DNA of 23,345 nt from Xanthomonas translucens pv. translucens DSM 18974. GTDB taxonomy: Bacteria > Pseudomonadota > Gammaproteobacteria > Xanthomonadales > Xanthomonadaceae. Below the pieces are notes generated by a model. The model saw nothing but the letters and a program-made list of their open reading frames with translations, did no database searches and had not been told where the DNA came from. The position numbers and the translations under genes are program-made. The stretch's first letter is position 1; each line of letters starts with the position of its first letter. Location: NCBI RefSeq assembly GCF_000331775.1, contig NZ_CAPJ01000450.1, positions 1 to 23,345 of the forward strand, read 5' to 3'. Below, piece by piece: positions 7,227 through 15,523 of the stretch.

Positions 7227-8414
7227 ATGCGTGTGCGCCGCTGTTTCCATCTATTCATCGAGCCGCGCGAGGTCAGCCGTTTCGATATGGCCTCGCTGTT
7301 GGCAGGAGGCAACGGCCTGCGGCGCGAGCGGCAATGGGTGGCCCTGGCCCCGCATCTGGAGCAGGAGCTGGAGGTCGATGCGCTGGAGCGCGAGCTGCTG
7401 GGCGCGCTCAGTGCGGGCGATTGGACCGATGCGCAAGCATTGCCGTCGCATTGCGCCGTTGCCGGTACGCGTCTGCTGGAGGTTGGCCTGCTACTGCACG
7501 ACAACGACGATGCGCCTGGCGGTTTCGCCGAGCGCGATGCGACCATGCGCGAGGCTTATTGGTGGGGGCCTGCCGCGCTGGTGCATCGGTTCGGGCGCTG
7601 GCAAGGCAGCGACAGCGTCGTGGCGATGGAGGCCAATGGCCTGACCACGGCGGCGGGCCTGTGCGAGAAGCTCGGTCCACCGCCGGCGGAAGTGGGCGAG
7701 CGCGGCGCGGCAGCCGCACGCCTGCCGCTGCCGCACGCGCGCGCGGACGACTTCGATGCGTTGCTCGCGCGCCGCGCCACCTGTCGCAATTTCGATACCG
7801 CGCGGGCGTTGCCGCTGGCCGCATTCGCGCAGTTGATGCAGCGCGTGTTCGCGGCACGCGCCAGGGTCGAGGCCGACGGTGTCGCCGCATTCCTGAAAAA
7901 GAACGCGCCCTCCGGCGGCGGCTTGCACGCCACCGAGGCCTATCTGATCGTGCAGCGCGTGCACGGCCTCGCGCCGGGCGTGTATCACTATCACCCGGTC
8001 GATCACGCCTTGGAACCGCTGCCGGCCCCGGACATCGCGCTGGACGTGCTGGCACGGACCGCCGTGGCCGGTCAGCATTGGTTCGCCGATGCGCCGGTGC
8101 TGGTGGTGATGGCGCCGCGGTACGCGCGCATGTACTGGAAATATCGGCATCATCCCAAGGCCTATCGAGCGTTGCTGCTGGATATCGGGCACCTGTCGCA
8201 GTTGCTGTACTTGTGCGCGACGCAGGCGCAGTGGGGCGCGTTCGTGACCTCGGCGATCAACGAAGTGGACATCGAGCAGGCATTCGGCATGGACCCGTTA
8301 CGCGAAGGGCCGCTGGTGGTCTGCGGCTTCGGTTGGCGGGCGCCGGCATTGACTACCGCGGAGTTCGATCCGGCCGGCGCGGTATGGCAGGCCAGCGTCT
8401 CTCGATCGCCCTGA
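7227..8414 (+). CDS. SagB-like FMN-dependent peptide maturation dehydrogenase (TIGR04511-like)
   Basis: 395 residues. ATG 7227 is chosen over 7182 because a TAGGT ribosome site sits 8 bases upstream and the protein then opens with MRVRRCFHLFIEP. Residues about 1-175 are a family-specific N-terminal domain I cannot assign. From about 178 comes a nitroreductase/SagB-type domain: RRATCRNFD, SGGGLHATEAYLIV (about 228-241), GVYHYHPVDH, YRALLLDIGHLSQLL (about 312), and a Gly-rich end (VVCGFGW). SagB proteins oxidise azolines to azoles on ribosomal peptides using FMN; by analogy this enzyme may oxidise the neighbouring peptide. No YcaO cyclodehydratase, radical SAM enzyme, peptidase or peptide exporter is encoded nearby. 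The substrate is therefore inference; the fold assignment is firm. Confidence 0.9.
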   Translation: MRVRRCFHLFIEPREVSRFDMASLLAGGNGLRRERQWVALAPHLEQELEVDALERELLGALSAGDWTDAQALPSHCAVAGTRLLEVGLLLHDNDDAPGGFAERDATMREAYWWGPAALVHRFGRWQGSDSVVAMEANGLTTAAGLCEKLGPPPAEVGERGAAAARLPLPHARADDFDALLARRATCRNFDTARALPLAAFAQLMQRVFAARARVEADGVAAFLKKNAPSGGGLHATEAYLIVQRVHGLAPGVYHYHPVDHALEPLPAPDIALDVLARTAVAGQHWFADAPVLVVMAPRYARMYWKYRHHPKAYRALLLDIGHLSQLLYLCATQAQWGAFVTSAINEVDIEQAFGMDPLREGPLVVCGFGWRAPALTTAEFDPAGAVWQASVSRSP

Positions 8415-8424
8415 CGAGGGCGCG

Positions 8425-8458
8425 CGCTGGCATGAGGCATTTCCCATCAGAGCCAGCG
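8425..8458. terminator. Hairpin between convergent genes
   Basis: CGCTGGC (8425-8431) and GCCAGCG (8452-8458) form a perfect 7-bp stem with a 20-nt loop, 10 bp past the dehydrogenase stop and before the convergent DUF2884 gene. There is no T-run, so termination is only a possibility. Confidence 0.3.
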
Positions 8459-8528
8459 AGCATGGCCGCCGCACTGGTGCTGCGCCCCTGCAGCTGCGGT
8501 TCCGTCCGCGGTTAGTCGCTGCCTGCGC

Positions 8529-9344
8529 TCAGTGCGCCTGACTTTGCGTCGCTGTGGTTGCGGCCACGATCGCTTCGTCGGATGCAGCCGGCTTGGTTGG
8601 CTTGTCGCCATGTTCGAGCAGGTCCAAACGCTTGCCGCCGGGCAGCCGGTAGTCCAACTGCTGCTCCAACGCATCCAGCGCGGCGACCTGCACGCAGAGC
8701 GCATTGGCCCTGGCTTCCAGCGCCTTGCCGCGCGCGTCCATGCGCCGATCTATGTCCTTCTCCATCGCGTCGGTGCGTTTCTCGATATCGTCGGTGCGGT
8801 CGGTGAACACCGCGAACATCACCCCGCGGGTCAGCGCGCCGGCCATTTCCTCGGCGGCGGCGCTGACGTCGGCTTCGAATGCCTTGTCGAACGGTTCCTT
8901 CTGCCATTGGCCTTTGCCGAGGGTGCGGTCCAGGTGGGCGAGGGCGGCGTCGCGGTGCCGCTCGATCTTGCGCGCCTTGCTGCGGCTGCCGGTGATCGCT
9001 TCGACCACGCCGCCGAAGGCATCGAAGGTGATGCCGACCACTTCGCGGGCGATGCCGGCCACTTCGGGCATCAGGGCCTGCGCGCCCTGTTCCATCTGCC
9101 GCACGCGCTTGGCGTCGGCATTGCTGAGCGGCTGCGCGACGCCGTCCACCTGCAGGCGGCCGTCATGCAGGAACACGGTCTTCGGGGTGCCGGCGCTGCG
9201 CGTCAGGGCGACGCCGGTCCGGTCGACGATGACGTCGTAGGGCGTGGAAAAGCCGCATTGCTGCGAGGAGAACTGCGGGCCGGCACTGGCGCTGGCGGCG
9301 GCGCCGAGCAGGGAGAGCGTGTACACGGAAAGCAGCAGGCGCAT
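8529..9344 (-). CDS. DUF2884 (YggN-like) exported protein
   Basis: 271 residues with an N-terminal signal peptide (MRLLLSVYTLSLLGAAASASA, cleavage expected after Ala-Ser-Ala), so probably periplasmic. AAGGA at suitable distance upstream supports ATG 9344. After QCGFSTPYDVIVD comes a repeated beta-like segment (VFLHDGRLQVDGVAQPLS), then helices with alternating acidic and basic residues (about 75-235), including DIEKRTDAMEKDIDRRMDA, and a low-complexity Lys/Pro/Ala/Thr tail. This pattern matches the DUF2884 family (E. coli YggN) as I remember it; no biochemical function is established. Two cysteines (in QCGF and ALCVQV) could form a disulfide. It converges on the dehydrogenase gene with a 114-bp spacer. 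Confidence 0.85.
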   Translation of the reverse strand: MRLLLSVYTLSLLGAAASASAGPQFSSQQCGFSTPYDVIVDRTGVALTRSAGTPKTVFLHDGRLQVDGVAQPLSNADAKRVRQMEQGAQALMPEVAGIAREVVGITFDAFGGVVEAITGSRSKARKIERHRDAALAHLDRTLGKGQWQKEPFDKAFEADVSAAAEEMAGALTRGVMFAVFTDRTDDIEKRTDAMEKDIDRRMDARGKALEARANALCVQVAALDALEQQLDYRLPGGKRLDLLEHGDKPTKPAASDEAIVAATTATQSQAH

Positions 9345-9401
9345 GGCGGCGGTTCCTTTGACGATGACCGCAGCATCGTTGCTGGGCCGGGCCCTGTCTT
9401 C

Positions 9402-9428
9402 TGCGGGAAGTCAGGGTGCGGGAAGTCA
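9402..9428. repeat. 12-bp direct repeat
   Basis: TGCGGGAAGTCA occurs twice (9402-9413 and 9417-9428), separated by GGG, in the 97-bp spacer between the cupin and DUF2884 genes. On the minus strand it lies just upstream of the DUF2884 gene, so it could be a paired protein-binding site or simple duplication. Confidence 0.5.
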
Positions 9429-9441
9429 TGCCCGCTCGGAT

Positions 9442-9948
9442 CTAGCCCGGACCCTCAGGCATCTTCCAGTGCTGGAGAAGCGGGCCTTGCGGGCCGGCGA
9501 CGGGATCGCTGGGCGGGAACGGCAGCTGGGCAATGCGCCGGGTCGTTTCGGCGCTGGGCGCCTGCCGGCAGATGTCCCAGTCCTGCCCGGCGGGATAGGT
9601 GCCGACCACCAGGAAGTCGCTACTGGAGGCGATGCAGCAATGGCCGCTGCCGGCCGGCAGCAGCAAGGCGTCGCCTGCCGCCAGCGTGGTGTCGCGGCCG
9701 CCCGGGCCGCCGATGAGCCGCCGCGCGCTGCCGCTTGCCACGCCAAGCACCTCGTGCGCAGTGGAATGGGAGTGGTGGTCATCGTAGATGCCATCGCGCC
9801 ACTGCGGCGGCCAGCCGTGGGCGGCGAAGCGGCGTTCGAAGCCGGCGGCGTCGCCATCGCGTTCGGCCTGGCGGTACAGCAGGACCGGCAGGAACGGATG
9901 GCTGGGGACCCAATCGTGCGGCGGCAGCAGCCAGTGTTCCAGGCGCAT
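9442..9948 (-). CDS. Cupin-domain protein, YjlB-like
   Basis: 168 residues, cytoplasmic, no signal peptide. GAGGA lies 8 bases before ATG 9948. The opening MRLEHWLLPPHDWVPSHP and the partial metal-site pattern DDHHSHSTAHEVLGV (about 56-70) followed by LAAGDALLLPAGSGHC (about 88-103) are cupin motifs 1 and 2: the His cluster plus Glu of motif 1 and the His of motif 2 can bind a metal ion. This arrangement resembles B. subtilis YjlB and relatives, whose substrate I do not know. It is upstream of DUF2884 on the same strand with 97 bp between them, so co-transcription is possible but not compelling. Confidence 0.85.
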   Translation of the reverse strand: MRLEHWLLPPHDWVPSHPFLPVLLYRQAERDGDAAGFERRFAAHGWPPQWRDGIYDDHHSHSTAHEVLGVASGSARRLIGGPGGRDTTLAAGDALLLPAGSGHCCIASSSDFLVVGTYPAGQDWDICRQAPSAETTRRIAQLPFPPSDPVAGPQGPLLQHWKMPEGPG

Positions 9949-10166
9949 CGGCGAGTCCTCGCAGCATGGTGCGGCGGCAGGGAGTGGCCACCGTTGCGGA
10001 GCATGCTAGCCAGGCCGCGTGGTCGTGGCGTCAGGGCGCGCTGCGGCGGCGTCACCAGCGTTGCGCTGCACGTGCTCCCGCATCGACGGGCGCGGGAACA
10101 CGAACGTCATTCGCTGACCTGCACACGGCAGCGCAGGCGGTGTCGCCAGCGCTGCCGCTGTGCGCC

Positions 10167-11789
10167 TCAATGCAGTGGTGCCGCGCCTGCGTCGGCACGA
10201 TGATGCGTGCCCAGGTCCCCGACCATGGCCGCGCTGGCCGCATTCAGTCCGATCACCTGCACCTGGGCGCCATGGCGGCGGAACTTCAGCACCACCTTGT
10301 CCAGCGCGCCGATCGCACTGATGTCCCACAGGTGCGCCTGCGACAGGTCGAGGGTGACCCGTGCCGGCGCGTGCGCATAGTCGAACGCGGAAGCGAAGCT
10401 GCCGGCCGAGGCGAAGAACAGCTGGCCGCTGATGCGGTAGACATGGCCGCCCTCGGCGTCCTCGGTCTTGGCGATGTCCAGCATGCGCCCGACCTTGCGC
10501 GCGAAGAACAGCGCCGACAGCAGCACGCCGGTCAGCACGCCGCGCGCCAGGTCGTGGGTGGCCACGGTCACCGCCACGGTGGCGAGCATCACCACGCTGG
10601 AGCTCTTCGGATGCGTGCGCAGTTGCGCCAGCGAGCGCCAGCTGAAGGTGCCGATCGAGACCATGATCATCACCGCCACCAGCGCCGCCATCGGGATCTG
10701 CCGCACCCACGCGCCGGCGAACACCACCAGCATCAGCAGCGCGCAGCCGGCGACCAGCGCCGACAGGCGGCCGCGGCCGCCGGACTGCACGTTGATCACC
10801 GACTGTCCGATCATCGCGCAACCGGCCATGCCGCCGATCAGCCCGCTGGCGATGTTGGCCGCGCCCTGGCCGATGCATTCGCGGTTCTTGCCGCTGGGGG
10901 TGTCGGTCATGTCGTCGACGATCTGTGCGGTCATCATCGATTCCAGCAGGCCGACCACCGCCAGCGTCGCCGACACCGGGAACACGATCTTCAGCGTCTC
11001 CAGCGTCCACGGCACGTCCGGCAGCAGGAACGTCGGCAGGCTGTCGGGCAGCTGGCCCTTGTCGCCGACGGTGGGCACGGCAATGCCGAAATACAGCGCC
11101 ATGCCGGTCAGCAGCACGATCGCCACCAGCGGCGGCGGCAGCGCGAGCGTCCGGGTCCAGCGATGGCCGAGCAGCAGGGCCGCGGCACCGACCACCGCCA
11201 CGGCATACAGCGCACGCGCATCGAGGCTGCCGGCGGTCAACGCGGCGCCCAACACCAGCAGCCACAGGCCGAGTCCGGCAAAGGTGCGTTGCGACAGCCA
11301 CGGCAGGCCGTAGATCACCAGCAGGCCCAGCGCCACCAGCGGGTATACCAGCGCGGGCACGCCGATCAGTTCCGGCAGCTGCGCCATGAAGATCAGGATC
11401 GCCAGGGCGTTGACGAAACCGGTGATCACCGAGCGCGACACGAAGCGCATCAGCGCGCCGAGCTTCAACAGGCCGGCGAGGATCTGCAGCACGCCGGTCA
11501 GCAGCGTCGCCACCAACAGGTACTGCAGGCCATGGTCCTTGACCAGGCCGACCATCAGCAGCGCCATCGCGCCGGTGGCGGCGGAGATCATGCCCGGCCG
11601 GCCGCCGACGAAGGCGATCACCACGCAGATGCAGAACGAGGCGTACAGCCCGACCTTGGGATCGACCCCGGCGATGATGGAGAAGGCGATGGCTTCCGGG
11701 ATCAGCGCCAGTGCCACGACGAGGCCGGCGAGCACGTCGCCACGGATGTTGCCGAACCATTGCTGGCGCAGCGGGGGATAGAGATTCAC
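10167..11789 (-). CDS. SulP-family anion transporter with STAS domain
   Basis: 540 residues from a GTG start at 11789, chosen because AGGAG lies 9 bases upstream and the protein then begins [18 protein letters not shown], typical of SulP proteins; longer ATG extensions have no family resemblance. Residues about 15-410 are the SulP membrane domain with 10-14 hydrophobic helices, the conserved [17 protein letters not shown] of helix 1, and the later [25 protein letters not shown]-like domain (about 440-530; [38 protein letters not shown]) closes it. The family carries sulfate, bicarbonate, dicarboxylates or other anions; the substrate cannot be read here. A 448-bp regulatory spacer lies upstream. 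Confidence 0.93.
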   Translation of the reverse strand: MNLYPPLRQQWFGNIRGDVLAGLVVALALIPEAIAFSIIAGVDPKVGLYASFCICVVIAFVGGRPGMISAATGAMALLMVGLVKDHGLQYLLVATLLTGVLQILAGLLKLGALMRFVSRSVITGFVNALAILIFMAQLPELIGVPALVYPLVALGLLVIYGLPWLSQRTFAGLGLWLLVLGAALTAGSLDARALYAVAVVGAAALLLGHRWTRTLALPPPLVAIVLLTGMALYFGIAVPTVGDKGQLPDSLPTFLLPDVPWTLETLKIVFPVSATLAVVGLLESMMTAQIVDDMTDTPSGKNRECIGQGAANIASGLIGGMAGCAMIGQSVINVQSGGRGRLSALVAGCALLMLVVFAGAWVRQIPMAALVAVMIMVSIGTFSWRSLAQLRTHPKSSSVVMLATVAVTVATHDLARGVLTGVLLSALFFARKVGRMLDIAKTEDAEGGHVYRISGQLFFASAGSFASAFDYAHAPARVTLDLSQAHLWDISAIGALDKVVLKFRRHGAQVQVIGLNAASAAMVGDLGTHHRADAGAAPLH

Positions 11790-12237
11790 GAGAACACGCT
11801 CCTGACGCCGCGCCCGTCGCGGGGCGGCGCGCACGAAATGGAAAGCCAGATAACCCGGGCGTCCCGCAGTGGGACGGCTCGAAAAAGCAAGCGCGGGTGT
11901 CAGGGTGGCGTCATGGCGTGGCGTGGCGTTGGGAGCGGAAGAGCGCACGCGGCGATGCGCTGCGTGCCGCGCCAGTATAAAACAGTTGCGCCTATGTCGG
12001 TCTTGCGCTGCTTCGCACTTGTGCGTGCTGCGCTGGATGCAGCGCTGCATCCAGCCTGCGGCCAGGCGGCGAAAAACAATCTGCCGTCCGATACGATCAT
12101 CCCCAGCCGATGGCATGCCTGCCCAGGCCGAACCACGCAACGCGCCGTCCCCGTGCCGGGGAGGCTGCGGCTCACATCTCTTCACTCTTTGCGCGCAGAA
12201 TGTGGCCATCAGATTGCGCGACGTGGAGCGCCAGCGA
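11790..12237. other. Divergent intergenic region upstream of sulP and the 12238 gene
   Basis: 448 bp without a convincing gene. It holds an inverted repeat CGTCCC-5-GGGACG (11860-11876), four GGCGT pentamers around 11905-11930, an AT-rich block AGTATAAAAC near 11982-11991 whose complement contains TATACT as a possible -10 for the sulP transcript, a small hairpin CGCAC-TT-GTGCG (12014-12025), and the 24-bp palindrome at 12032-12055. No confident -35 box is seen on either strand. Confidence 0.5.
12032..12055. promoter_or_regulatory. Perfect 24-bp palindrome
   Basis: Two 12-base arms, GCTGGATGCAGC and its exact reverse complement, abut with no spacer (centre between 12043 and 12044). It lies 183 bp upstream of the 12238 gene and 243 bp upstream of sulP, between the divergent pair. 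A symmetric operator for a dimeric regulator is the simplest reading; a cruciform or remnant of a mobile element are alternatives. Confidence 0.6.
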
Positions 12238-12657
12238 ATGAACGACTCACGCATCGACCATGTCGACGCCGCCTTGTCCGCGCTGGACCAGGCCGATCCG
12301 CAACGCAAGGCCGCGCTGTGGCAGTGGGCGTATCTGGAGATGCTGCACGAAACCCTGAGCGCGATGCATCAGCTGTCGCACCGGGTCGGCGTGGCCGAGC
12401 TGGTCGCCGATGCCTGGCTGGCGCCGGTGGACGTGATCGCACTGGAGCAATCGTTCCTGGACCGTGCCACGCTGGCCGACCCGCGTGTGCAGGCCTTCGC
12501 GCTGGCGCTGGCCGAGGCGTCCTCGCGCCAGTCGCGCGCCGAGCTGTGGCGCAGCGGCTATGCCAGCGCGGTGCAGGCCACGCTGCAGGGCATGCAGGCG
12601 CTGGCCGGCAAGCACCGGATCGATGCACACTTGGCTGCGCGCTGGTTGTCGGCCTGA
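12238..12657 (+). CDS. Conserved-looking hypothetical protein, mostly helical
   Basis: 139 residues, not recognised. ATG 12238 is preceded by GGAG nine bases upstream. The sequence reads as a soluble all-helical protein: amphipathic segments [27 protein letters not shown], the His/Met-rich [12 protein letters not shown], then [18 protein letters not shown] and a Ser/Ala-rich second half with [19 protein letters not shown]. There is no signal peptide, membrane segment or cysteine. Third-position G/C is high throughout and no competing frame is better. It is divergent from sulP across a long spacer and separated by 197 bp from the next gene, so it is probably monocistronic. No function is proposed. 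Confidence 0.78.
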   Translation: MNDSRIDHVDAALSALDQADPQRKAALWQWAYLEMLHETLSAMHQLSHRVGVAELVADAWLAPVDVIALEQSFLDRATLADPRVQAFALALAEASSRQSRAELWRSGYASAVQATLQGMQALAGKHRIDAHLAARWLSA

Positions 12658-12834
12658 GCCGACGCCCAAAAATTTGCGGCGCGGGAGCGGGCGGGTGGCC
12701 TACGGCACGCAGGTCGCCAACTTCCCCGGCGATAACGGAGGCTGCATTTCGGCGCTGCCGCGACGCGGCGCCGGCCTCGTCGCCGCCACGGCGCTGACGC
12801 GCCCGACACGCCGCGTTCACCCATCCGCAACGCG

Positions 12835-12875
12835 GTGGCGGACAGCCTGGGCATATGGCTGTCCGCTCCCGCCAC
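12835..12875. other. Strong hairpin spanning the start of the small ORF
   Basis: GCGGACAGCC (12838-12847) pairs perfectly with GGCTGTCCGC (12857-12866) across a 9-nt loop. An alternative outer stem pairs GTGGCG (12835-12840) with CGCCAC (12870-12875). The ATG at 12855 falls at the loop-to-stem junction. There is no T-run after it. Confidence 0.6.
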
Positions 12876-13061
12876 TCCGCGCCGCCGTTCGCTTCGCCGC
12901 CGCGCCGCCGGCGTCCGCCTGCCGCCGCACCGGTGGGCACATCCGAAGCGCGGGCCTGGTGGCAACACTTGCGCGCGTCGGTGCCGCGCTGGTTGTTGTT
13001 GGCCGTGCTGGCGTTGCTCGGCATGGGGATGGGTCTGCTGTACGGGTATGCGCGTGCTTGA
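12855..13061 (+). CDS. Possible small single-pass membrane protein
   Basis: 68 residues. The first 43 are Arg/Pro/Ser-rich and would be cytoplasmic by the positive-inside rule; residues about 46-65 (WLLLAVLALLGMGMGLLYGY) form a convincing membrane helix, followed by a three-residue end. It precedes the DUF3182 gene by 31 bp on the same strand. Against it: no clear ribosome site, and the start codon is in a strong hairpin. It may be a real membrane mini-protein, or the hydrophobic run may be chance in GC-rich DNA. A start further downstream is not available without losing most of it. Confidence 0.45.
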   Translation: MAVRSRHSAPPFASPPRRRRPPAAAPVGTSEARAWWQHLRASVPRWLLLAVLALLGMGMGLLYGYARA

Positions 13062-13092
13062 CCTCCTGTCCTCTTCGCGTGGAGAGCCGCGC

Positions 13093-14184
13093 ATGGCGCC
13101 ATCTGCCGCACACGATCATGTCCGTCGCTGCAGCGTGCGCCTGCATCCGCCCGGTGGGCACGAGACCGCGACGCATGCCTGGATCGCCGCCGAAGTGGCG
13201 CGGCTGATGCGCCTGCCGTTGCAGGATGCCGGCACGGTACACAGCGGTTTCCATGTGCCGGACGACACCCTGACCGCCGCACAGGCGCTGCAACTGGGCA
13301 TGCGCGGGGCGGCCGATCTGCTCGGTGGCGTGGTGCCGCATGCGTTCGTCGCCACCAAGGCGATCAGCCATCCGCTGGTCGATCCCGGCGCGGCTGCGCC
13401 GCAGGGCTGGAACCACGCGCTCGGCGGCGCATTGGGCGCGGCGACAGTGCCCGGCTACACCGCGTTCGCGGCAGCCGACGCGCGCGTGGCGTATGCGCGC
13501 CTGTGCGGCGGCGGCCAGGTGCGCTTGAAGTTGCCGCATGGCATCGCCGGGCAGGGCCAGCTGTTGCTGCACGACGCACTCGCATTGGATACCGCGCTGG
13601 ACGCGTTGGCGGCGGCGGATCTGGCGCAACAGGGCGTGGTGCTGGAGCGGCAACTGGACCGCTCGACGACCTTCAGCGTCGGCGAAGTGGACTGCGCCGG
13701 CATGACCATCGCCTATCACGGCACGCAATCGACCACCGACGACGCTGCCGGCCGCGAGACCTACGGCGGCTCGAAACTGTTCGTGATCCGCGGCACCCTG
13801 GACGGGCTGCTCGAACGCACGTTGCCACCGCAACAGCGCGAGGCGGTGTTGAAGGCGCGCCATTACGATCGCTGCGTCGCCGCGGCCTATCCCGGCTTCT
13901 ACGCATCGCGCCGCAACTACGACGTGATCGACGGCATCACCCAGGACGGCACGTGCCTGTGCGGCGTGCTCGAGCAGTCCTGGCGCATCGGCGGGGCGAC
14001 GCCGGCTGAGCTGGCCGCGGTCGCTGCCTTCCAGCGCGACCCGGCGCTGCACGCGGTGGTCGCTGCCACCGTCGAGCGCTACGGTGCAGTGGCGCTGCCG
14101 GCCGATGCCGAGGTCTACTACACCGGCGAGGATCCGCGCGTGGGCCGCCTGACCAAATACCGTTATGTGAGCGTTGCAGACTGA
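13093..14184 (+). CDS. DUF3182 family protein, ATP-grasp-like
   Basis: 363 residues. GGAGAG six bases before ATG 13093 fixes the start within a longer open frame. I recognise it as the DUF3182 family of Xanthomonas and Burkholderia relatives. An N-terminal part ([17 protein letters not shown]) leads to [12 protein letters not shown] and then segments reminiscent of an ATP-grasp fold: [17 protein letters not shown] (about 139-155) as the nucleotide-binding strand and loop, VVLERQLD (about 181-188) as the Glu-bearing hinge strand, and later [25 protein letters not shown]. If so it would ligate a carboxylate to an amine or thiol using ATP, but no substrate is evident. The hydrolase ATG follows two bases after its stop, so the two are co-translated and probably act together. 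Confidence 0.82.
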   Translation: MAPSAAHDHVRRCSVRLHPPGGHETATHAWIAAEVARLMRLPLQDAGTVHSGFHVPDDTLTAAQALQLGMRGAADLLGGVVPHAFVATKAISHPLVDPGAAAPQGWNHALGGALGAATVPGYTAFAAADARVAYARLCGGGQVRLKLPHGIAGQGQLLLHDALALDTALDALAAADLAQQGVVLERQLDRSTTFSVGEVDCAGMTIAYHGTQSTTDDAAGRETYGGSKLFVIRGTLDGLLERTLPPQQREAVLKARHYDRCVAAAYPGFYASRRNYDVIDGITQDGTCLCGVLEQSWRIGGATPAELAAVAAFQRDPALHAVVAATVERYGAVALPADAEVYYTGEDPRVGRLTKYRYVSVAD

Positions 14185-14186
14185 CC

Positions 14187-15074
14187 ATGGAAACCAAACT
14201 CTCCAGCATCGCTATCGCGGTGGACGGCGACGCCTTGAGCGGCACCTTGCTGACCCCGACCAACGGCATGCCCGGCGTGCTGTTCGTGCATGGCTGGGGC
14301 GGCAACCAGCATCACAATCTGGTGCGCGCGCGCGAAGCGGTCGGCCTGGGCTGCGTGTGCCTGACTTTCGACCTGCGCGGCCACGAAGGCATGGCGTCGA
14401 TGCGCGAGACGGTGACGCGCGCACAGAATCTGGACGACATCAAGGCGGCCTACGACCGGCTGGTGGATTGCCCGCAGGTGGACCCGGAATCGATCGCGCT
14501 GGTGGGCCTGAGCTACGGCGGCTATCTGGCCTCGCTGCTGACCCTGGAGCGGCCGGTGGAGTGGTTGGCGCTGCGTTCGCCGGCGCTGTACAAGGACGCG
14601 CACTGGGACGGTCCGAAGGTGGCGTTGAACCGCGATCCGGACTTGATGCCGTATCGGCACCGCGCCATCGCACCGGACGATAACGTCGCGCTGGCCGCAT
14701 GCCAGCGCTTTCGCGGCGATGTGCTGCTGGTCGAGGCCGAGCAGGACCTGATCGTGCCGGGCCAGGTGCTGAAGAACTACGCCGCCGCATTCTCCAATGC
14801 GCGTTCGCTCACCGTGCGGGTGATCAAGGGCGCCGACCATGCGCTGACCCGCAAGGAGCACCAATTCGAATACACCCGTTATCTGATCGACTGGCTCACC
14901 GAGATGGTGGTCGGGCGCCGCGTGGCGCTGGCCAAGAACGTGGTCGAGCGGCGCAAGCAGAGCCTCAAGCACACGCAGGGCGATGCGGCCACGTCGCCCG
15001 GCCAGGGTTCCAAGGAATTCCATGGCCAGATCGAGGCCAAGGAACGCACCTCCGAGGCCATGCCGTCGCGGTGA
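14187..15074 (+). CDS. Alpha/beta hydrolase (acyl-peptidase/esterase type)
   Basis: 295 residues, cytoplasmic. Complete catalytic machinery is visible: oxyanion-hole motif HGWGGN (35-40), DLRGHEG (62-68), nucleophile Ser109 in GLSYGG, an acid in EAEQDLIVP and the histidine in GADHAL. The compact fold with a YRHR-containing cap resembles dienelactone-hydrolase/S9-type hydrolases; the substrate is unknown. After about residue 250 an unusual basic, Gln/Lys/Ser-rich tail ([14 protein letters not shown]...) extends past the hydrolase domain and looks disordered. The start is two bases after the DUF3182 stop, a tight operon, which suggests a shared pathway such as forming and releasing an ester or amide. 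Confidence 0.9.
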   Translation: METKLSSIAIAVDGDALSGTLLTPTNGMPGVLFVHGWGGNQHHNLVRAREAVGLGCVCLTFDLRGHEGMASMRETVTRAQNLDDIKAAYDRLVDCPQVDPESIALVGLSYGGYLASLLTLERPVEWLALRSPALYKDAHWDGPKVALNRDPDLMPYRHRAIAPDDNVALAACQRFRGDVLLVEAEQDLIVPGQVLKNYAAAFSNARSLTVRVIKGADHALTRKEHQFEYTRYLIDWLTEMVVGRRVALAKNVVERRKQSLKHTQGDAATSPGQGSKEFHGQIEAKERTSEAMPSR

Positions 15075-15171
15075 ACCGCTGGCGCGGCGCAATGGCAGAT
15101 GTGTGTGATCAGCACGCATCGCGCTGCAGTCGGTAGCGCGATGCGCTGTCCCGGATTTGCCGCGCCCGGCG

Positions 15172-15489
15172 TCAGTGGCTGCGACCGGATTGCTGCAGAT
15201 GGTGCCAGGCATGGCGGACCAGCCAGCGCGCTTCGTCCCACGGCACCGCCAGCGATGGCGCCAGGTGGTGATAGGACTCCTGCAGCACACGATATAGCTG
15301 CGCCTCTGTGGCGCGCGGATAAGCCAGATAGACGTCGTAGCCCATCTTCAGCAGCGAGGCGTAGTCGGAGAAACCATGGCGACCGAGGCGGCCATTGGCA
15401 TGCGCCTGCCGCCAGTAGGCCATTTCGGCCTCCAGATCGACGGTGCGCTGAGCGTGGGCAGGACGAGCGAGAGCGGAAGCGGTCTGCAT
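15172..15489 (-). CDS. Small hypothetical protein
   Basis: 105 residues, not recognised. GAGGAG seven bases upstream of ATG 15489 is a strong ribosome site, the best support for the gene. The sequence is rich in Trp, Tyr and His: AEMAYWRQAHANGRLGRHGFSDYASLLKMGYDVYLAYP and ESYHHLAPS, then DEARWLVRHAWHHLQQSG. It appears soluble and helical, with no cysteine, signal peptide or membrane helix. It is convergent with the alpha/beta hydrolase (97-bp spacer). It may be a small regulatory or stress protein of the Xanthomonadaceae, but no family can be named. Confidence 0.78.
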   Translation of the reverse strand: MQTASALARPAHAQRTVDLEAEMAYWRQAHANGRLGRHGFSDYASLLKMGYDVYLAYPRATEAQLYRVLQESYHHLAPSLAVPWDEARWLVRHAWHHLQQSGRSH

Positions 15490-15523
15490 GGGTAGGACTC
15501 CTCTCGAAGCTACCCCCCTGTCG

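Noticed and set aside
9735..12797. 1020-codon plus-strand open frame
   Set aside because: It is the shadow of the minus-strand SulP gene; its translation is His/Gln/Arg-rich with no recognisable domain, while the opposite frame is a complete SulP protein.
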